Shown here piece by piece: positions 18,029-27,339 of a stretch of DNA of 64,000 nucleotides. How positions within the stretch are numbered: the stretch's first letter is position 1; every line of letters starts with the position of its first letter. The stretch spans positions 1,240,001-1,304,000 of the forward strand of contig NZ_CP121464.1 of assembly GCF_029690045.1 (NCBI RefSeq). The letters run 5' to 3'. The notes beneath the pieces were generated by a model that saw nothing but the letters and a program-made list of their open reading frames with translations, made no database searches and was not told the origin of the DNA. Position numbers and translations under genes: made by a program. This DNA comes from Janthinobacterium rivuli. Lineage in GTDB: Bacteria > Pseudomonadota > Gammaproteobacteria > Burkholderiales > Burkholderiaceae_D.

Positions 18029-19119
18029 ACAACGTGACGAACTTGAAAACGACAAAAAGACTGATGATCATGGCGGCCGGCACCGGCGGCCATATTTTCC
18101 CGGGCCTGGCGATTGCGCAGACGATGCGCGCGCGCGGCTGGGAAGTGAGCTGGCTGGGCACGACCCACGGCATGGAGCAGGACCTGGTGCCGAAGAGCGG
18201 CATTCCCATGGACGCCATTGCGTTCTCGGGCATGCGCGGCAAGGGCCTGGCGCATACGCTCAAAGGCGGCTTCAAGATGCTGGCCAGTTTCTTTGCCATC
18301 CGCCGTTTCATCGCCAGCCGCAAGCCGGACGTGGTGATGGGCATGGGCGGCTACGTCACCGTGCCGGGCGGCCTGATGGCGCGCCTGAAGGGCGTGCCGC
18401 TGGTGCTGGTCAATGCCGACGCGGCGCTGCTGTTGTCGAACAAGACCCTGGTGCCGCTGGCGCAGCAGGTGTGCTTCGGCTTTCCCGCCGATTTCGGCAG
18501 CGCCGCCGGCAAGGCCGTCGTCACGGGCAATCCCGTGCGCGCCGAGATCCTCGCCATGGCGCCGCCTGCCATGCGTTTCACGGGCCGCAGCGGACCGTTG
18601 CGCATCCTGGTGGTGGGCGGCAGCCTGGGCGCGAAAGCGCTGAATGACAATCTGCCTGCCGCGCTGGCGCTGATGCCGGAAGCCGAGCGTCCGCTGGTGA
18701 CGCACCAGTCGGGCAAGAAGAATATCGACGCCCTGCATGCCGCATATGCGCAGGCGGGCGTGCAAGCCAATGTGGTCGACTTCATCGACGACATGGCCAA
18801 GGCGTATACCGAAGCCGACCTGGTGATTTGCCGCGCAGGCGCGATCACCCTGTCGGAATTGACGGCGGCCGGCGTGGCCAGCGTGCTCGTGCCGCTGGTG
18901 GCGTCGACCACCAGCCACCAGCGCGACAACGCGCAATGGATGGCAAAACAAGGCGCGGCGATTCATCTGCCGCAGACGGAAATGAGTGCCGCGTCGCTGA
19001 GCACCTTGCTGGCGTCCTTGACGCGGGATACCTGCCAGCACATGGCGCAAGCGGCGCTGGCAGCAGGCAAGCGCGACGCCAATGAGGCGATCGCACACGT
19101 ATTGGAAAAACTGGCATGA
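18025..19119 (+). CDS. murG: UDP-GlcNAc:lipid I transferase MurG
   Basis: MurG converts lipid I to lipid II on the cytosolic face of the inner membrane. The 364-residue GT-B enzyme has the first glycine loop [14 protein letters not shown] at about 17-29, the second G-loop [13 protein letters not shown], and the donor-site block [17 protein letters not shown]. The length is normal. The start overlaps the ftsW stop. Its own stop region (TGAGG) doubles as the ribosome site of murC. Confidence 0.97.
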   Translation: MNNVTNLKTTKRLMIMAAGTGGHIFPGLAIAQTMRARGWEVSWLGTTHGMEQDLVPKSGIPMDAIAFSGMRGKGLAHTLKGGFKMLASFFAIRRFIASRKPDVVMGMGGYVTVPGGLMARLKGVPLVLVNADAALLLSNKTLVPLAQQVCFGFPADFGSAAGKAVVTGNPVRAEILAMAPPAMRFTGRSGPLRILVVGGSLGAKALNDNLPAALALMPEAERPLVTHQSGKKNIDALHAAYAQAGVQANVVDFIDDMAKAYTEADLVICRAGAITLSELTAAGVASVLVPLVASTTSHQRDNAQWMAKQGAAIHLPQTEMSAASLSTLLASLTRDTCQHMAQAALAAGKRDANEAIAHVLEKLA

Positions 19120-19129
19120 GGTTAGCTCT

Positions 19130-20533
19130 GTGAAGCATAAAGTAAATAATATCCACTTTGTCGGCATTGGCGGCAGCGGCATGAGCGGCATCGCCGAAGT
19201 GCTGGTCAACCTCGGCTACAAGGTGTCGGGCTCCGACCTGGGCAGCAATGCGGCGACGCAGCGCCTGGCGAGCCTGGGCGCGACCGTCATGCTCGGCCAC
19301 GCGGCCGAGAACATCGGCGACGCCGATGCGGTGGTGACGTCGGGCGCCGTCCCGCAAGACAACCCGGAAGTGGCGGCCGCGCGTGCGCGCAAAATTCCGC
19401 TGGTGCCGCGCGCCGTGATGCTCGGCGAGTTGATGCGTTTGAAGCGCGGCATTGCGATTGCCGGCACGCACGGCAAGACGACGACCACCAGCCTGGTCGC
19501 TTCCGTGCTGGCGCAAGGCGGTCTCGATCCGACTTTCGTCATCGGCGGCCGTTTGACCAGCGCCGGCGCGAACGCCAAGCTGGGCTCGGGCGACTATCTG
19601 GTGGCCGAAGCCGATGAATCGGACGCCTCGTTCCTGAACCTGACGCCGATGATCGAAGTGATCACGAATATCGACGCCGATCACATGGATACGTACGAGC
19701 ACGATTTTGAAAAGCTCAAGCAGGCTTTCGTGCAGTTCACGCACCGCTTGCCTTTCTATGGCCGCGCCATGCTGTGCATCGACGATCCGCACGTGCGCGC
19801 CATCATCCCGTCCGTGACCAAACCGGTCACCACCTACGGTTTCGCGGAAGACGCGCAAGTGCGCGCCATCAACGCGCGTGCCGTGGGCCTGGAAATGCAT
19901 TTCACGGTGCTGCAGGAAGGTTATCCGGACCTGGACGTGGTGCTGAACCAGCCCGGCATGCACAATGTGCAGAATGCCTGCTCGGCGATCGCCATCGCGC
20001 GCGAAATCGGCATCGCCGACAGCGCCACGCAGCAAGGCCTGGCCGAGTTCTCCGGCGTGGGCCGTCGCTTCACGCGCTACGGCGACGTGGCGCTGCCGAA
20101 CGGCGGCAGCTTCGCGCTGGTCGACGATTTCGGCCATCACCCTGTGGAAACGGAAGTGACCCTGGCCGCCGCGCGCGCCGCCTATCCGGGCCGCCGCCTC
20201 GTGCTGGCGTTCCAGCCGCACCGCTACAGCCGCACGCGCGACCTGTTCGAGGATTTCGTGAAAGTGCTCGGTGCGCCCGACGTATTGCTGCTGTCCGAAG
20301 TGTATGCGGCGGGCGAAGCGCCCATCGTTGCCGCCGACGGCCGCGCCCTGGCGCATGCGCTGCGCGCGCGCGGCAAGATCGAACCGATTTTCGTCGAATC
20401 CATGAAGGACATGGCCGACATCATCATGAGCGTGGCGCGCGACGGCGACGTCGTGCTGACCATGGGCGCGGGCTCCATCAGCGGCATCCCGCAACAACTG
20501 ACTACGTATCCATCCAACACTGTAAAGGCCTGA
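19130..20533 (+). CDS. murC: UDP-N-acetylmuramate:L-alanine ligase MurC
   Basis: MurC starts the peptide stem by adding L-Ala to UDP-MurNAc. I take GTG at 19130 as the start. GAGG lies 8 bases upstream, and the protein then begins [20 protein letters not shown], which is the family N-terminus. A longer frame to 19082 lies inside murG. The predicted length is 467 residues. The ATP loop GTHGKTTTT starts at residue 112, and the late DDFGHHPVE motif and FQPHRYSR are typical. ddlB follows after 1 base. Confidence 0.96.
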   Translation: MKHKVNNIHFVGIGGSGMSGIAEVLVNLGYKVSGSDLGSNAATQRLASLGATVMLGHAAENIGDADAVVTSGAVPQDNPEVAAARARKIPLVPRAVMLGELMRLKRGIAIAGTHGKTTTTSLVASVLAQGGLDPTFVIGGRLTSAGANAKLGSGDYLVAEADESDASFLNLTPMIEVITNIDADHMDTYEHDFEKLKQAFVQFTHRLPFYGRAMLCIDDPHVRAIIPSVTKPVTTYGFAEDAQVRAINARAVGLEMHFTVLQEGYPDLDVVLNQPGMHNVQNACSAIAIAREIGIADSATQQGLAEFSGVGRRFTRYGDVALPNGGSFALVDDFGHHPVETEVTLAAARAAYPGRRLVLAFQPHRYSRTRDLFEDFVKVLGAPDVLLLSEVYAAGEAPIVAADGRALAHALRARGKIEPIFVESMKDMADIIMSVARDGDVVLTMGAGSISGIPQQLTTYPSNTVKA

Positions 20534-20534
20534 T

Positions 20535-21503
20535 GTGAACCAAGCTTCAGCTATCGACGTAAAACAATTGGGCAAGGTCGGCGTCCTGTTCGGCGGCAGC
20601 TCGGCCGAGCGCGAAGTGTCGCTGATGTCCGGCACGGGCGTGCTGGCGGCACTGAAAAGCCGTGGCGTGGACGCGCACGCGTTCGACACGGGCGAACGCA
20701 GCCTGGCCGAACTGGCCGCTGAACAATTCGACCGCGTCTTCATCGCGCTGCACGGCCGCTTCGGTGAAGACGGCAGCCTGCAGGGCGCGCTGGAGCAGCT
20801 GGGCATTCCCTACACGGGCAGCGGCGTGATGGCCTGCGCGGTAGGCATGGACAAGATCTACACCAAGATGATCTGGCTGATGCACGACTTGCCGACGCCA
20901 CAGTACGCGGTGCTCGATGACAGCTCCGACCTGGCCAAGGTGGCGGCGCAACTGGGCCTGCCGCTGATCGTCAAGCCGCCGCACGAAGGCTCGACCATCG
21001 GCATCACCAAGGTCAGCGAGGCGGGCGCCTTCCAGGCCGCGTACGATATCGCCGCTGGCCTCGATGATTCGGTGCTGGCCGAGGAATTCATCACGGGCCG
21101 CGAGTTCACCGTGGCCGTGCTGGGCCAGGGCGCCACGGCGCGCGCGCTGCCGGCCGTGGAAATCGTCGCGCCGCAAGGCAATTACGATTACCAGAACAAG
21201 TACTTCACGGATGACACCAAGTATTTCTGCCCGCCACAGCTGGACCCGGCGATCATCGCCGAGATGGAACGCATCGCCGTGGCAGCCTACCGCGCCCTCG
21301 GCTGCGAAGGCTGGGGACGGGTCGACGTGCTGCTGCGCGCGGCCGACAGCAAGCTGTTTTTGCTGGAGGTGAATACCTCGCCCGGCATGACGGGTCACTC
21401 GCTCGTGCCGATGGCGGCGCGCGCGGTGGGCATCAGCTATGAAGACCTGTGCCTGGAAATCGTCGCTGGCGCGCGTCTGAAAATGCACAAGGGACAGCAC
21501 TGA
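20535..21503 (+). CDS. ddlB: D-alanine-D-alanine ligase DdlB
   Basis: This 322-residue ATP-grasp ligase makes D-Ala-D-Ala for MurF. It has the N-terminal [17 protein letters not shown] motif, [12 protein letters not shown], the central ATP-grasp [11 protein letters not shown] and the C-terminal metal and product site [15 protein letters not shown]. The start is GTG at 20535. The overlapping ATG at 20533 is followed at once by TGA and cannot be used. It lies between murC and ftsQ in the standard dcw order. Confidence 0.96.
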   Translation: MNQASAIDVKQLGKVGVLFGGSSAEREVSLMSGTGVLAALKSRGVDAHAFDTGERSLAELAAEQFDRVFIALHGRFGEDGSLQGALEQLGIPYTGSGVMACAVGMDKIYTKMIWLMHDLPTPQYAVLDDSSDLAKVAAQLGLPLIVKPPHEGSTIGITKVSEAGAFQAAYDIAAGLDDSVLAEEFITGREFTVAVLGQGATARALPAVEIVAPQGNYDYQNKYFTDDTKYFCPPQLDPAIIAEMERIAVAAYRALGCEGWGRVDVLLRAADSKLFLLEVNTSPGMTGHSLVPMAARAVGISYEDLCLEIVAGARLKMHKGQH

Positions 21504-21504
21504 T

Positions 21505-22317
21505 ATGTGGCATGACGCTAAAAGCCTCAATACGACTGCCAACGGCTTGCTGGCCGCGGTTCTGGTCGTGTGCGTGGCCGCCGGCGTCTGGTGGGTGTCG
21601 CAGCGTCCCATGTTCGACCTGCGCACGATCAAGGTGGAAAGCGCGGACGACAAGGGCCTGCGCCATGTGAATTACCTGACCCTGCGCAGCGGCACCTTGG
21701 GCCGCATCAAGGGCAATTTCTTCACGACCAACCTGGAAAGCGTGCGCGGCGTGTTTGAATCGGTGCCCTGGGTACGCCGTGCCAGCGTGCGGCGCGAGTG
21801 GCCGAACCAGCTGATCGTGGCGCTGGAAGAACACGAAGCGCTGGGCACCTGGGGCGAGGACGGGCGCCTGCTGTCGGTCAAGGGCGACGTGTTTACGGCC
21901 AATGTGGCCGAAGCCGAAGACGACCATGAATTGCCTGCGTTCGCTGGCCCCGATGGCAGCGAAAAGGAAGTACTGGCCACCTATGTGCAGCTGGCCAAGT
22001 GGTTTGCACCGCTGAAGATGGTGCCGGAAACCCTGTCGCTGTCGAGCCGCTATGCGTGGACGGTGAAACTGGATAACGGCATGAGCGTGGCGCTGGGACG
22101 CGAACAGAATCATACGACCCTGAAGGCGCGGGTCGACCGGCTGGTGGGCATCTACCCGCAGCTGGCGAGCCGGCTGGAAAATATCGACACGATCGATATG
22201 CGCTACCAGAATGGCCTGGCGCTCAGTTCCGCCGGCCTGGTGATACCGGCCGAAGGCAAGGATGGCAAGCCAGTCATGAAGAAGAAAAACAGTAGTCCGG
22301 TTAAAAAACCGACTTAA
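21505..22317 (+). CDS. ftsQ: Cell division protein FtsQ
   Basis: FtsQ is a bitopic inner-membrane protein that recruits FtsL and FtsB to the septum. The 270-residue sequence has a short cytosolic N-terminus and one membrane segment at about 13-33. A POTRA domain begins at PMFDLRTIKVE, and the beta domain contains VPWVRRASVRREWPNQLIVALEEHEALGTW, the conserved core of the family. The tail is lysine-rich. It starts 1 base after the ddlB stop. Confidence 0.95.
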   Translation: MWHDAKSLNTTANGLLAAVLVVCVAAGVWWVSQRPMFDLRTIKVESADDKGLRHVNYLTLRSGTLGRIKGNFFTTNLESVRGVFESVPWVRRASVRREWPNQLIVALEEHEALGTWGEDGRLLSVKGDVFTANVAEAEDDHELPAFAGPDGSEKEVLATYVQLAKWFAPLKMVPETLSLSSRYAWTVKLDNGMSVALGREQNHTTLKARVDRLVGIYPQLASRLENIDTIDMRYQNGLALSSAGLVIPAEGKDGKPVMKKKNSSPVKKPT

Positions 22318-22359
22318 CCGAATAATTTTAATTTATAGCCCATACAGTAGGCGACAGAA

Positions 22360-23592
22360 ATGACAAAAGACGCGAAAAACCTGATCGTCGGCCTCGACAT
22401 CGGCACCTCGAAAGTGGTGGCGGTGGTAGCCGAAGTGATGTCCGACGGGCGCCACGAAGTGATCGGGCTGGGCCAGCACGAATCGAAGGGCCTGAAAAAA
22501 GGCGTGGTGGTCAATATCGAGGCCACGGTGGAGTCCATCCAGCGCGCGCTGGAAGAGGCCGAGCTGATGGCCGACTGCAAGATCCGCAATGTGTACGCGG
22601 GCATTGCGGGCAGCCATATCCGCAGCTTCAATTCCAGCGGCATGGTGGCCATCAAGGACAAGGAAGTGACGGCGACCGACGTGGCGCGCGTCATCGAGAC
22701 GGCAAAAGCGGTTAACATTCCGACCGATCAGCAATTGCTGCACACGGTGCCGCAAGAGTTCATCGTCGACAGCCAGGAAGACGTGCGCGAGCCTATCGGC
22801 ATGAGCGGCATCCGCCTGGAGGTGAAGGTGCATATCGTCACCGGCGCCGTGTCGGCGGTGCAGAACATCGTCAAGTGCGTGCGCCGCTGCGGCCTGGAAG
22901 TATCGGACCTGATCCTGCAGCCGATGGCGTCCGCCGATGCGGTGCTCACGCCCGACGAGAAGGAACTGGGTGTGGTGCTGATCGACATCGGCGGCGGCAC
23001 GACCGATGTGGCGGTATTTTCCGATGGCGCGATCCGCCATACGGCAGTCATCCCCATCGCCGGCGACCAGATCACCAACGACATCGCCATGGCCTTGCGC
23101 ACCCCGACCGCGGAAGCGGAAGAAATCAAGATCCGCTATGGCGTGGCCAAGCAGGTCCTGGCCGATCCCGGCGAATCGCTGGAAGTGCCCGGCCTGGGCG
23201 ACCGCGGCCCGCGCAACCTGTCGCGCCAGGCGCTGGCGGCAGTGATCGAGCCGCGCGTCGAGGAGCTGTTCGCCATGGTGCACCAGGTGGTGCGCGAATC
23301 CGGCTACGAAGGCGTGCTGTCGTCGGGCATCGTGCTCACGGGCGGCACCTCCATCATGCCCGGCATGGTGGAAATGGCGGAAGATATTTTCCTGAAACCG
23401 GCGCGCCTTGGCACGCCCGAGTATCGGGGCCAGTTGGCCGACGTGGTGCGCAGTCCGCGCTATGCCACGGTATTGGGCCTGCTGCTGGAAGCGAAGAAGC
23501 AATACCTGCGCGGCCACATCGTGACGCGTCAGGACGGCTCGGTGAAGGCAGTCTGGCAGCGCATGAAGGAATGGTTTTTAGGGAATTTTTAA
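22360..23592 (+). CDS. ftsA: Cell division protein FtsA
   Basis: This 410-residue actin-like ATPase tethers FtsZ to the membrane. Visible are phosphate-1 VGLDIGTSKV, the 1C domain GVVVNIEATVESIQ, phosphate-2 LIDIGGGTTDVAVF, the adenosine motif VLTGGTSIMPGM, and an amphipathic C-terminal helix (VKAVWQRMKEWFLGNF) for membrane binding. It is separated from ftsQ by 42 bases and from ftsZ by 154 bases. The second gap probably holds an extra promoter, as is common in dcw clusters. Confidence 0.97.
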   Translation: MTKDAKNLIVGLDIGTSKVVAVVAEVMSDGRHEVIGLGQHESKGLKKGVVVNIEATVESIQRALEEAELMADCKIRNVYAGIAGSHIRSFNSSGMVAIKDKEVTATDVARVIETAKAVNIPTDQQLLHTVPQEFIVDSQEDVREPIGMSGIRLEVKVHIVTGAVSAVQNIVKCVRRCGLEVSDLILQPMASADAVLTPDEKELGVVLIDIGGGTTDVAVFSDGAIRHTAVIPIAGDQITNDIAMALRTPTAEAEEIKIRYGVAKQVLADPGESLEVPGLGDRGPRNLSRQALAAVIEPRVEELFAMVHQVVRESGYEGVLSSGIVLTGGTSIMPGMVEMAEDIFLKPARLGTPEYRGQLADVVRSPRYATVLGLLLEAKKQYLRGHIVTRQDGSVKAVWQRMKEWFLGNF

Positions 23593-23746
23593 GGGCATGA
23601 TTTGCGCCCGGCAGTACAGGTTTTTTGGCAGCATCGCAGGTACACACACATAACTTTATTTTATATTTAACCGCAGTTTTCAATCTCCAGTTCTCCTACC
23701 AATATGAGGCCTGGCGCTTGGAAACCGCATCTGATAGGAGCACATC

Positions 23747-24955
23747 ATGGAGTTCGATATGGTCGATAACACAGCTTTAGGTACCGTCATCAAGGTCGTC
23801 GGCGTCGGCGGTGCGGGTGGCAATGCAGTCCAACACATGATCAACAAAGGCATGTCGGGTGTGGAGTTCATTGCCGCCAACACCGACGCACAGGCCCTGT
23901 CGACATCGAAGGCCCACAACATCATCCAGATCGGCGATACCGGTCTGGGTGCCGGCATGAAGCCTGCCGTCGGCCGCCAGCTGGCCGAAGAATCGCGCGC
24001 ACGCATCGCCGATTCGCTGCGCGGCGCGCACATGGTCTTCATCGCCGCCGGCATGGGCGGCGGCACGGGCACGGGCGCCGCTCCCATCGTGGCCGAAGTG
24101 GCCAAGGAACTGGGCGCGCTGACGGTGGCCGTGGTATCGAAACCGTTCTCGTACGAAGGCCAGAAGTGCATGGACATCGCCGACGAAGGCCTGGAGCAGC
24201 TGTCCCTGCACGTCGATTCGCTGATCATCATCCTCAATGAAAAACTGGAAGAGATCTACGAAGACGAAAGCATGCTGGAATGGATGCAGCACGCCGATGA
24301 TGTGCTCAACAACGCGGTGGCCGGCATTGCCGAGATCATCAACGTGCCTGGCCATATCAACGTCGACTTCAACGACGTGAAAACCATCATGGGCGAGCAG
24401 GGCAAGGCCATGATGGGCACGGCGACGGCGTCCGGCGTCGACCGCGCGCGCATCGCCGCCGAACAGGCTGTCGCTTCGCCGCTGCTGGACGGTATCGATC
24501 TGTCCGGCGCGCGCGGCGTGCTGGTCAACGTCACGGCCAGCCGTGGCTTGAAAGGTAAAGAGATCAAGGAAGTCATGGCTGCCGTGCGCGCGTTTGCCGC
24601 GCCGGACGCGTCGATCGCGCAAGGTATCGCCTACGACGACGCCATGGGCGACGACATCCGCGTGACCGTGGTGGCGACGGGCTTGGGCCGTGCGAAGAAA
24701 AACATCCAGCTGGTACCGCAGCAAGTGCTGCGCACCGGTACCCACAACAGCCCGTTGACCCCATCGGCTGCCATGGGTAGCGCGCAGGCGGCGACGACGA
24801 CGGTTGGCGTGGCCACGCCGGCAGCCGGTTTCGACGGCATGAAGGCGCCGGCAGTATGGCGCCGCGAATCGGCTTCCGAGCAAGTGCGCGCGATGGAAAA
24901 GAATGGCATGGAGACGTACGACATTCCAGCCTTCCTGCGCAAGCAAGCCGACTAA
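23747..24955 (+). CDS. ftsZ: Cell division protein FtsZ
   Basis: This tubulin-like GTPase forms the Z ring (402 residues). The N-terminus reads MEFDMVDNTALGTVIKVVGVGG. The GTP signature GGGTGTGAAP and the T7 synergy loop NVDFNDVKTIM are intact. The extreme C-terminal peptide DIPAFLRKQAD is the docking site for FtsA, ZipA and ZapD. A strong AGGAG precedes the ATG at 23747. An in-frame ATG four codons later is possible but less likely. It is the last gene of the dcw operon, followed by a terminator at 24980-25008. Confidence 0.98.
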   Translation: MEFDMVDNTALGTVIKVVGVGGAGGNAVQHMINKGMSGVEFIAANTDAQALSTSKAHNIIQIGDTGLGAGMKPAVGRQLAEESRARIADSLRGAHMVFIAAGMGGGTGTGAAPIVAEVAKELGALTVAVVSKPFSYEGQKCMDIADEGLEQLSLHVDSLIIILNEKLEEIYEDESMLEWMQHADDVLNNAVAGIAEIINVPGHINVDFNDVKTIMGEQGKAMMGTATASGVDRARIAAEQAVASPLLDGIDLSGARGVLVNVTASRGLKGKEIKEVMAAVRAFAAPDASIAQGIAYDDAMGDDIRVTVVATGLGRAKKNIQLVPQQVLRTGTHNSPLTPSAAMGSAQAATTTVGVATPAAGFDGMKAPAVWRRESASEQVRAMEKNGMETYDIPAFLRKQAD

Positions 24956-24979
24956 GGTGATCCGATGTCAGTAAAGATG

Positions 24980-25008
24980 ACGGCGGCCTGAGGGTCGCCG
25001 TTTTTTTT
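24980..25008 (+). terminator. Intrinsic terminator of the dcw operon
   Basis: A 9-bp stem (ACGGCGGCC with GGTCGCCGT, one G-T wobble) closes a 4-base loop and runs into eight T residues, 25 bases after the ftsZ stop. Confidence 0.88.
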
Positions 25009-25138
25009 GCCGGCTTTTGACTTTTGACTTTGCCTTTCCGGCCATTTTCTGCACAAATACGGCAAGTCAGGCATACTATCGCGCAGTGTCGGCATCATGC
25101 CGGCAGCATCCTCAACCGACAGTACACAAGGAGTCAAC

Positions 25139-25645
25139 ATGACCATCAAGATCGGCGACACCCTGCCAGAAGGCACCCTGGCCGAATTCATCGAAAGCGA
25201 AACCGAAGGTTGCGCACTGGGCCCGAACACGTTCAACGTGCAAGATCTGGTCAAGGGCAAGAAGATCGCCATCTTCGGCCTGCCAGGCGCCTACACCCCG
25301 ACCTGCTCCGCACAGCACGTGCCAGGCTACGTGCAGCACGCTGCCGACCTGAAAGCCAAAGGCGTCGATGAAATCTGGTGCATCTCCGTCAACGACGCGT
25401 TCGTGATGGGCGCCTGGGGCCGCGATCAGAAAGCCACCGGCATCGTGCGCATGATGGCTGACGGCAATGCCGCCTACAGCAAGGCACTGGGCCTGGACGC
25501 CGATTTTTCCAAGCACGGCATGGGTACGCGCTCGCAGCGTTACTCGCTGCTGGTCGACAATGGCGTCGTGACGCAATTGAACATCGAGCAAGGCGGCAAG
25601 TTTGAAGTGTCGAATGCGGAAACCTTGCTGGGCCAGCTGGCTTAA
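25139..25645 (+). CDS. Peroxiredoxin of the Prx5 type
   Basis: This 168-residue thiol peroxidase reduces hydrogen peroxide and organic peroxides. The peroxidatic Cys56 sits in PGAYTPTCSAQHVPGY, the Prx5/AhpE-type active-site loop. Two further cysteines (25 and about 81) could serve as resolving residues. The tail NIEQGGKFEVSNAETLLGQL is typical of the family. The start at 25139 follows AAGGAG. A longer frame to 25097 has no support. It is a single-gene unit with terminators on both sides. A peroxiredoxin next to ftsZ is common in this bacterial group. Confidence 0.92.
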   Translation: MTIKIGDTLPEGTLAEFIESETEGCALGPNTFNVQDLVKGKKIAIFGLPGAYTPTCSAQHVPGYVQHAADLKAKGVDEIWCISVNDAFVMGAWGRDQKATGIVRMMADGNAAYSKALGLDADFSKHGMGTRSQRYSLLVDNGVVTQLNIEQGGKFEVSNAETLLGQLA

Positions 25646-25663
25646 GAGCTTTTTGCTTGCATG

Positions 25664-25692
25664 AAAACGGCGCCATCGGCGCCGTTTTTTTT
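25664..25692. terminator. Bidirectional terminator between peroxiredoxin and methyltransferase
   Basis: AACGGCGCC and GGCGCCGTT form a perfect 9-bp stem around a 3-base loop. An A-run precedes it and a run of eight T residues follows. It lies between convergent stops at 25645 and 25691. Confidence 0.85.
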
Positions 25693-26458
25693 ATTGCACC
25701 TGCGGTTTCGTCGCCTCGAACATGGCCGCATCGATGCTGAACGAATAATCGTCCTGCAACGCAAAATACTGGCGCGCTTCCTCGGGCGCGCCATCGAACA
25801 GGTTGCGGATGGCCGCCACGCGCTCGTTTGGCGTGCGCATGCGCGCCACCCATTCGTCGAACTGCATCGTCAGTTTCCACACGCTGCGCAAGCTGTGGCT
25901 AAAACCCGCGTTATTGAATTTGGCGCCCCATTCGCAGGTGCGGTAGTCGCGCACGTGGGATGCGTCGCGCAGCATTTCCACGGCCTGCAAGGTGCTGTCG
26001 TACAGGGCCGTCTTGGGCGCGACGATGTCGATCACGAGCAAGGTGCCGTTCGGGCGCAGCACGCGCCACGCTTCCGCGAGGGCAGCAGCCACGTCGTTCC
26101 AGTGGTGCGCGGAAAAGCGCGTGACGACCATGTCGAAGCTGGCGTCGGCAAACGGCAGGCGGGCCACGTCGCCCTGTTGCGTGCTGATGTTGTGCAAGCC
26201 GCGCTGCACTCTGGCGCAGTCCACCACGTCGAGCATGGGCTGGGCCAAGTCGTAGGCGACCACCGATTGCGCCACGGGAGCGACGGCAAAGCTGGCGTGG
26301 CCGGCGCCGCAGCCCAGGTCGAGCACCACCGGTTTGCCATGGCGGCGCGCGCATTCCTGCATCAGCACCAGGTCGGCGCCTTGCGCGTGGACGGCGCTGC
26401 TCAGGTAGGCATTGGCTGTTTTGCCAAACTGTTCGGTAACGACATCGTGCTGCTGCAT
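25691..26458 (-). CDS. SAM-dependent methyltransferase (UbiE/Methyltransf_11 type)
   Basis: This 255-residue class I methyltransferase has motif I VLDLGCGAGHASFAVA, an acidic end of strand 2 (VVAYDLAQPML), GDVARLPFADASFDMVVTRFSAHHW and the post-motif EAWRVLRPNGTLLVIDIVAP. These place it with UbiE-like small-molecule methyltransferases, but the substrate is unknown. The start at 26458 has AGGAG just upstream, so a longer frame to 26524 is unlikely. It is transcribed divergently from an XRE/MmyB regulator. That arrangement suggests the regulator controls it. Confidence 0.85.
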   Translation of the reverse strand: MQQHDVVTEQFGKTANAYLSSAVHAQGADLVLMQECARRHGKPVVLDLGCGAGHASFAVAPVAQSVVAYDLAQPMLDVVDCARVQRGLHNISTQQGDVARLPFADASFDMVVTRFSAHHWNDVAAALAEAWRVLRPNGTLLVIDIVAPKTALYDSTLQAVEMLRDASHVRDYRTCEWGAKFNNAGFSHSLRSVWKLTMQFDEWVARMRTPNERVAAIRNLFDGAPEEARQYFALQDDYSFSIDAAMFEATKPQVQ

Positions 26459-26528
26459 GGTTTTCTCCTGGTGATGGGTGAGTTCCTGCAGAATAGGGAT
26501 AAAATTATCCTGTAACAAGACCATAACT

Positions 26529-26540
26529 TATACTGGTATA
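26529..26540. promoter_or_regulatory. Inverted repeat in the divergent methyltransferase/regulator promoter region
   Basis: TATAC and GTATA flank a 2-base centre in the 104-base gap between the divergent starts at 26458 and 26563. It is a candidate operator for the adjacent regulator. Confidence 0.4.
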
Positions 26541-26562
26541 TCTACTACCATGCAGCCTTGCC

Positions 26563-27336
26563 ATGTCGAACAAACTCGCTGAATTCATCCGCGCCCGGCG
26601 CGAAGCCGTCACCCCCGCCATGGCTGGCTTGCCCGGCGGCGGGCGGCGGCGCACGCCAGGCTTGCGGCGCGAAGAGCTGGCGCAGCTGTGCGACGTCAGT
26701 CCCACGTGGCTGACGTGGCTGGAACAGGGGCGGCCCGTGTCGGCGTCGGCCAAGATGCTGGTCCGCCTGGCGCAGGTGCTGCAGCTGAGCGCGGCCGAGC
26801 GCGCCTATCTGTTCGAGGTGGCCGACAAGCATGACCCCAGCCACGCGACAGGCGAGGGCGGGGGGCCTGCCAGCGCCGAACTGGCCGCCATCGTGTCCGC
26901 CATCGACGCGCCCGCGTACGTCCTCGACCGGGCATGGAATGCCGTGGCGTGGAACGGGGCGGCGTCCACCTTGTTTGCGGGCTGGCTGCAGGCCGGGGAG
27001 GACGCGCCGAACCAGCTGCGCTTCATGTTCCTCGATGCGGCTGCGCGCGAGCTCGTCGTCGGCTGGCCCGAGCGTGCGCGCCGCCTGGTGGCGGAGTTCC
27101 GCGCCGATATCGGTCGCCACGCAGACCAGGCGCCACTGGCCGGCCTGATCGCGGAACTGGCGCAGGCCAGCGTGGAGTTCCGCCAGTGGTGGGGCGCGCA
27201 GCAGGTGCAGGGCCGCGATGGGGGATTGCGCCGCTTCCAGCATGCGCAGCAGGGGCTGCTGGAGTTCAACCAGGTGACCCTGCACCTGGCGCGCCAGCAT
27301 GAACTGAAGCTGGTGATGCTGTTGCCTGTGTCGTAG
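26563..27336 (+). CDS. XRE-family regulator with MmyB-like ligand-binding domain
   Basis: This 257-residue protein has an N-terminal helix-turn-helix (LRREELAQLCDVSPTWLTWLEQGRPVSAS, about residues 34-62). It is preceded by the GGGRRRTPGLRREE stretch, which is typical of the MmyB-like group. The C-terminal part (about 105-255) matches the MmyB ligand-binding layout, with DAPAYVLDRAWNAVAWN and a late HHP-like LxFNQVTLHLARQHELKLVMLLP stretch. Members often regulate the divergent neighbour, here a methyltransferase. No clear ribosome site precedes the ATG. Its stop lies only 3 bases from the convergent apbE stop, with no terminator between them. Confidence 0.85.
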   Translation: MSNKLAEFIRARREAVTPAMAGLPGGGRRRTPGLRREELAQLCDVSPTWLTWLEQGRPVSASAKMLVRLAQVLQLSAAERAYLFEVADKHDPSHATGEGGGPASAELAAIVSAIDAPAYVLDRAWNAVAWNGAASTLFAGWLQAGEDAPNQLRFMFLDAAARELVVGWPERARRLVAEFRADIGRHADQAPLAGLIAELAQASVEFRQWWGAQQVQGRDGGLRRFQHAQQGLLEFNQVTLHLARQHELKLVMLLPVS

Positions 27337-27339
27337 ACG

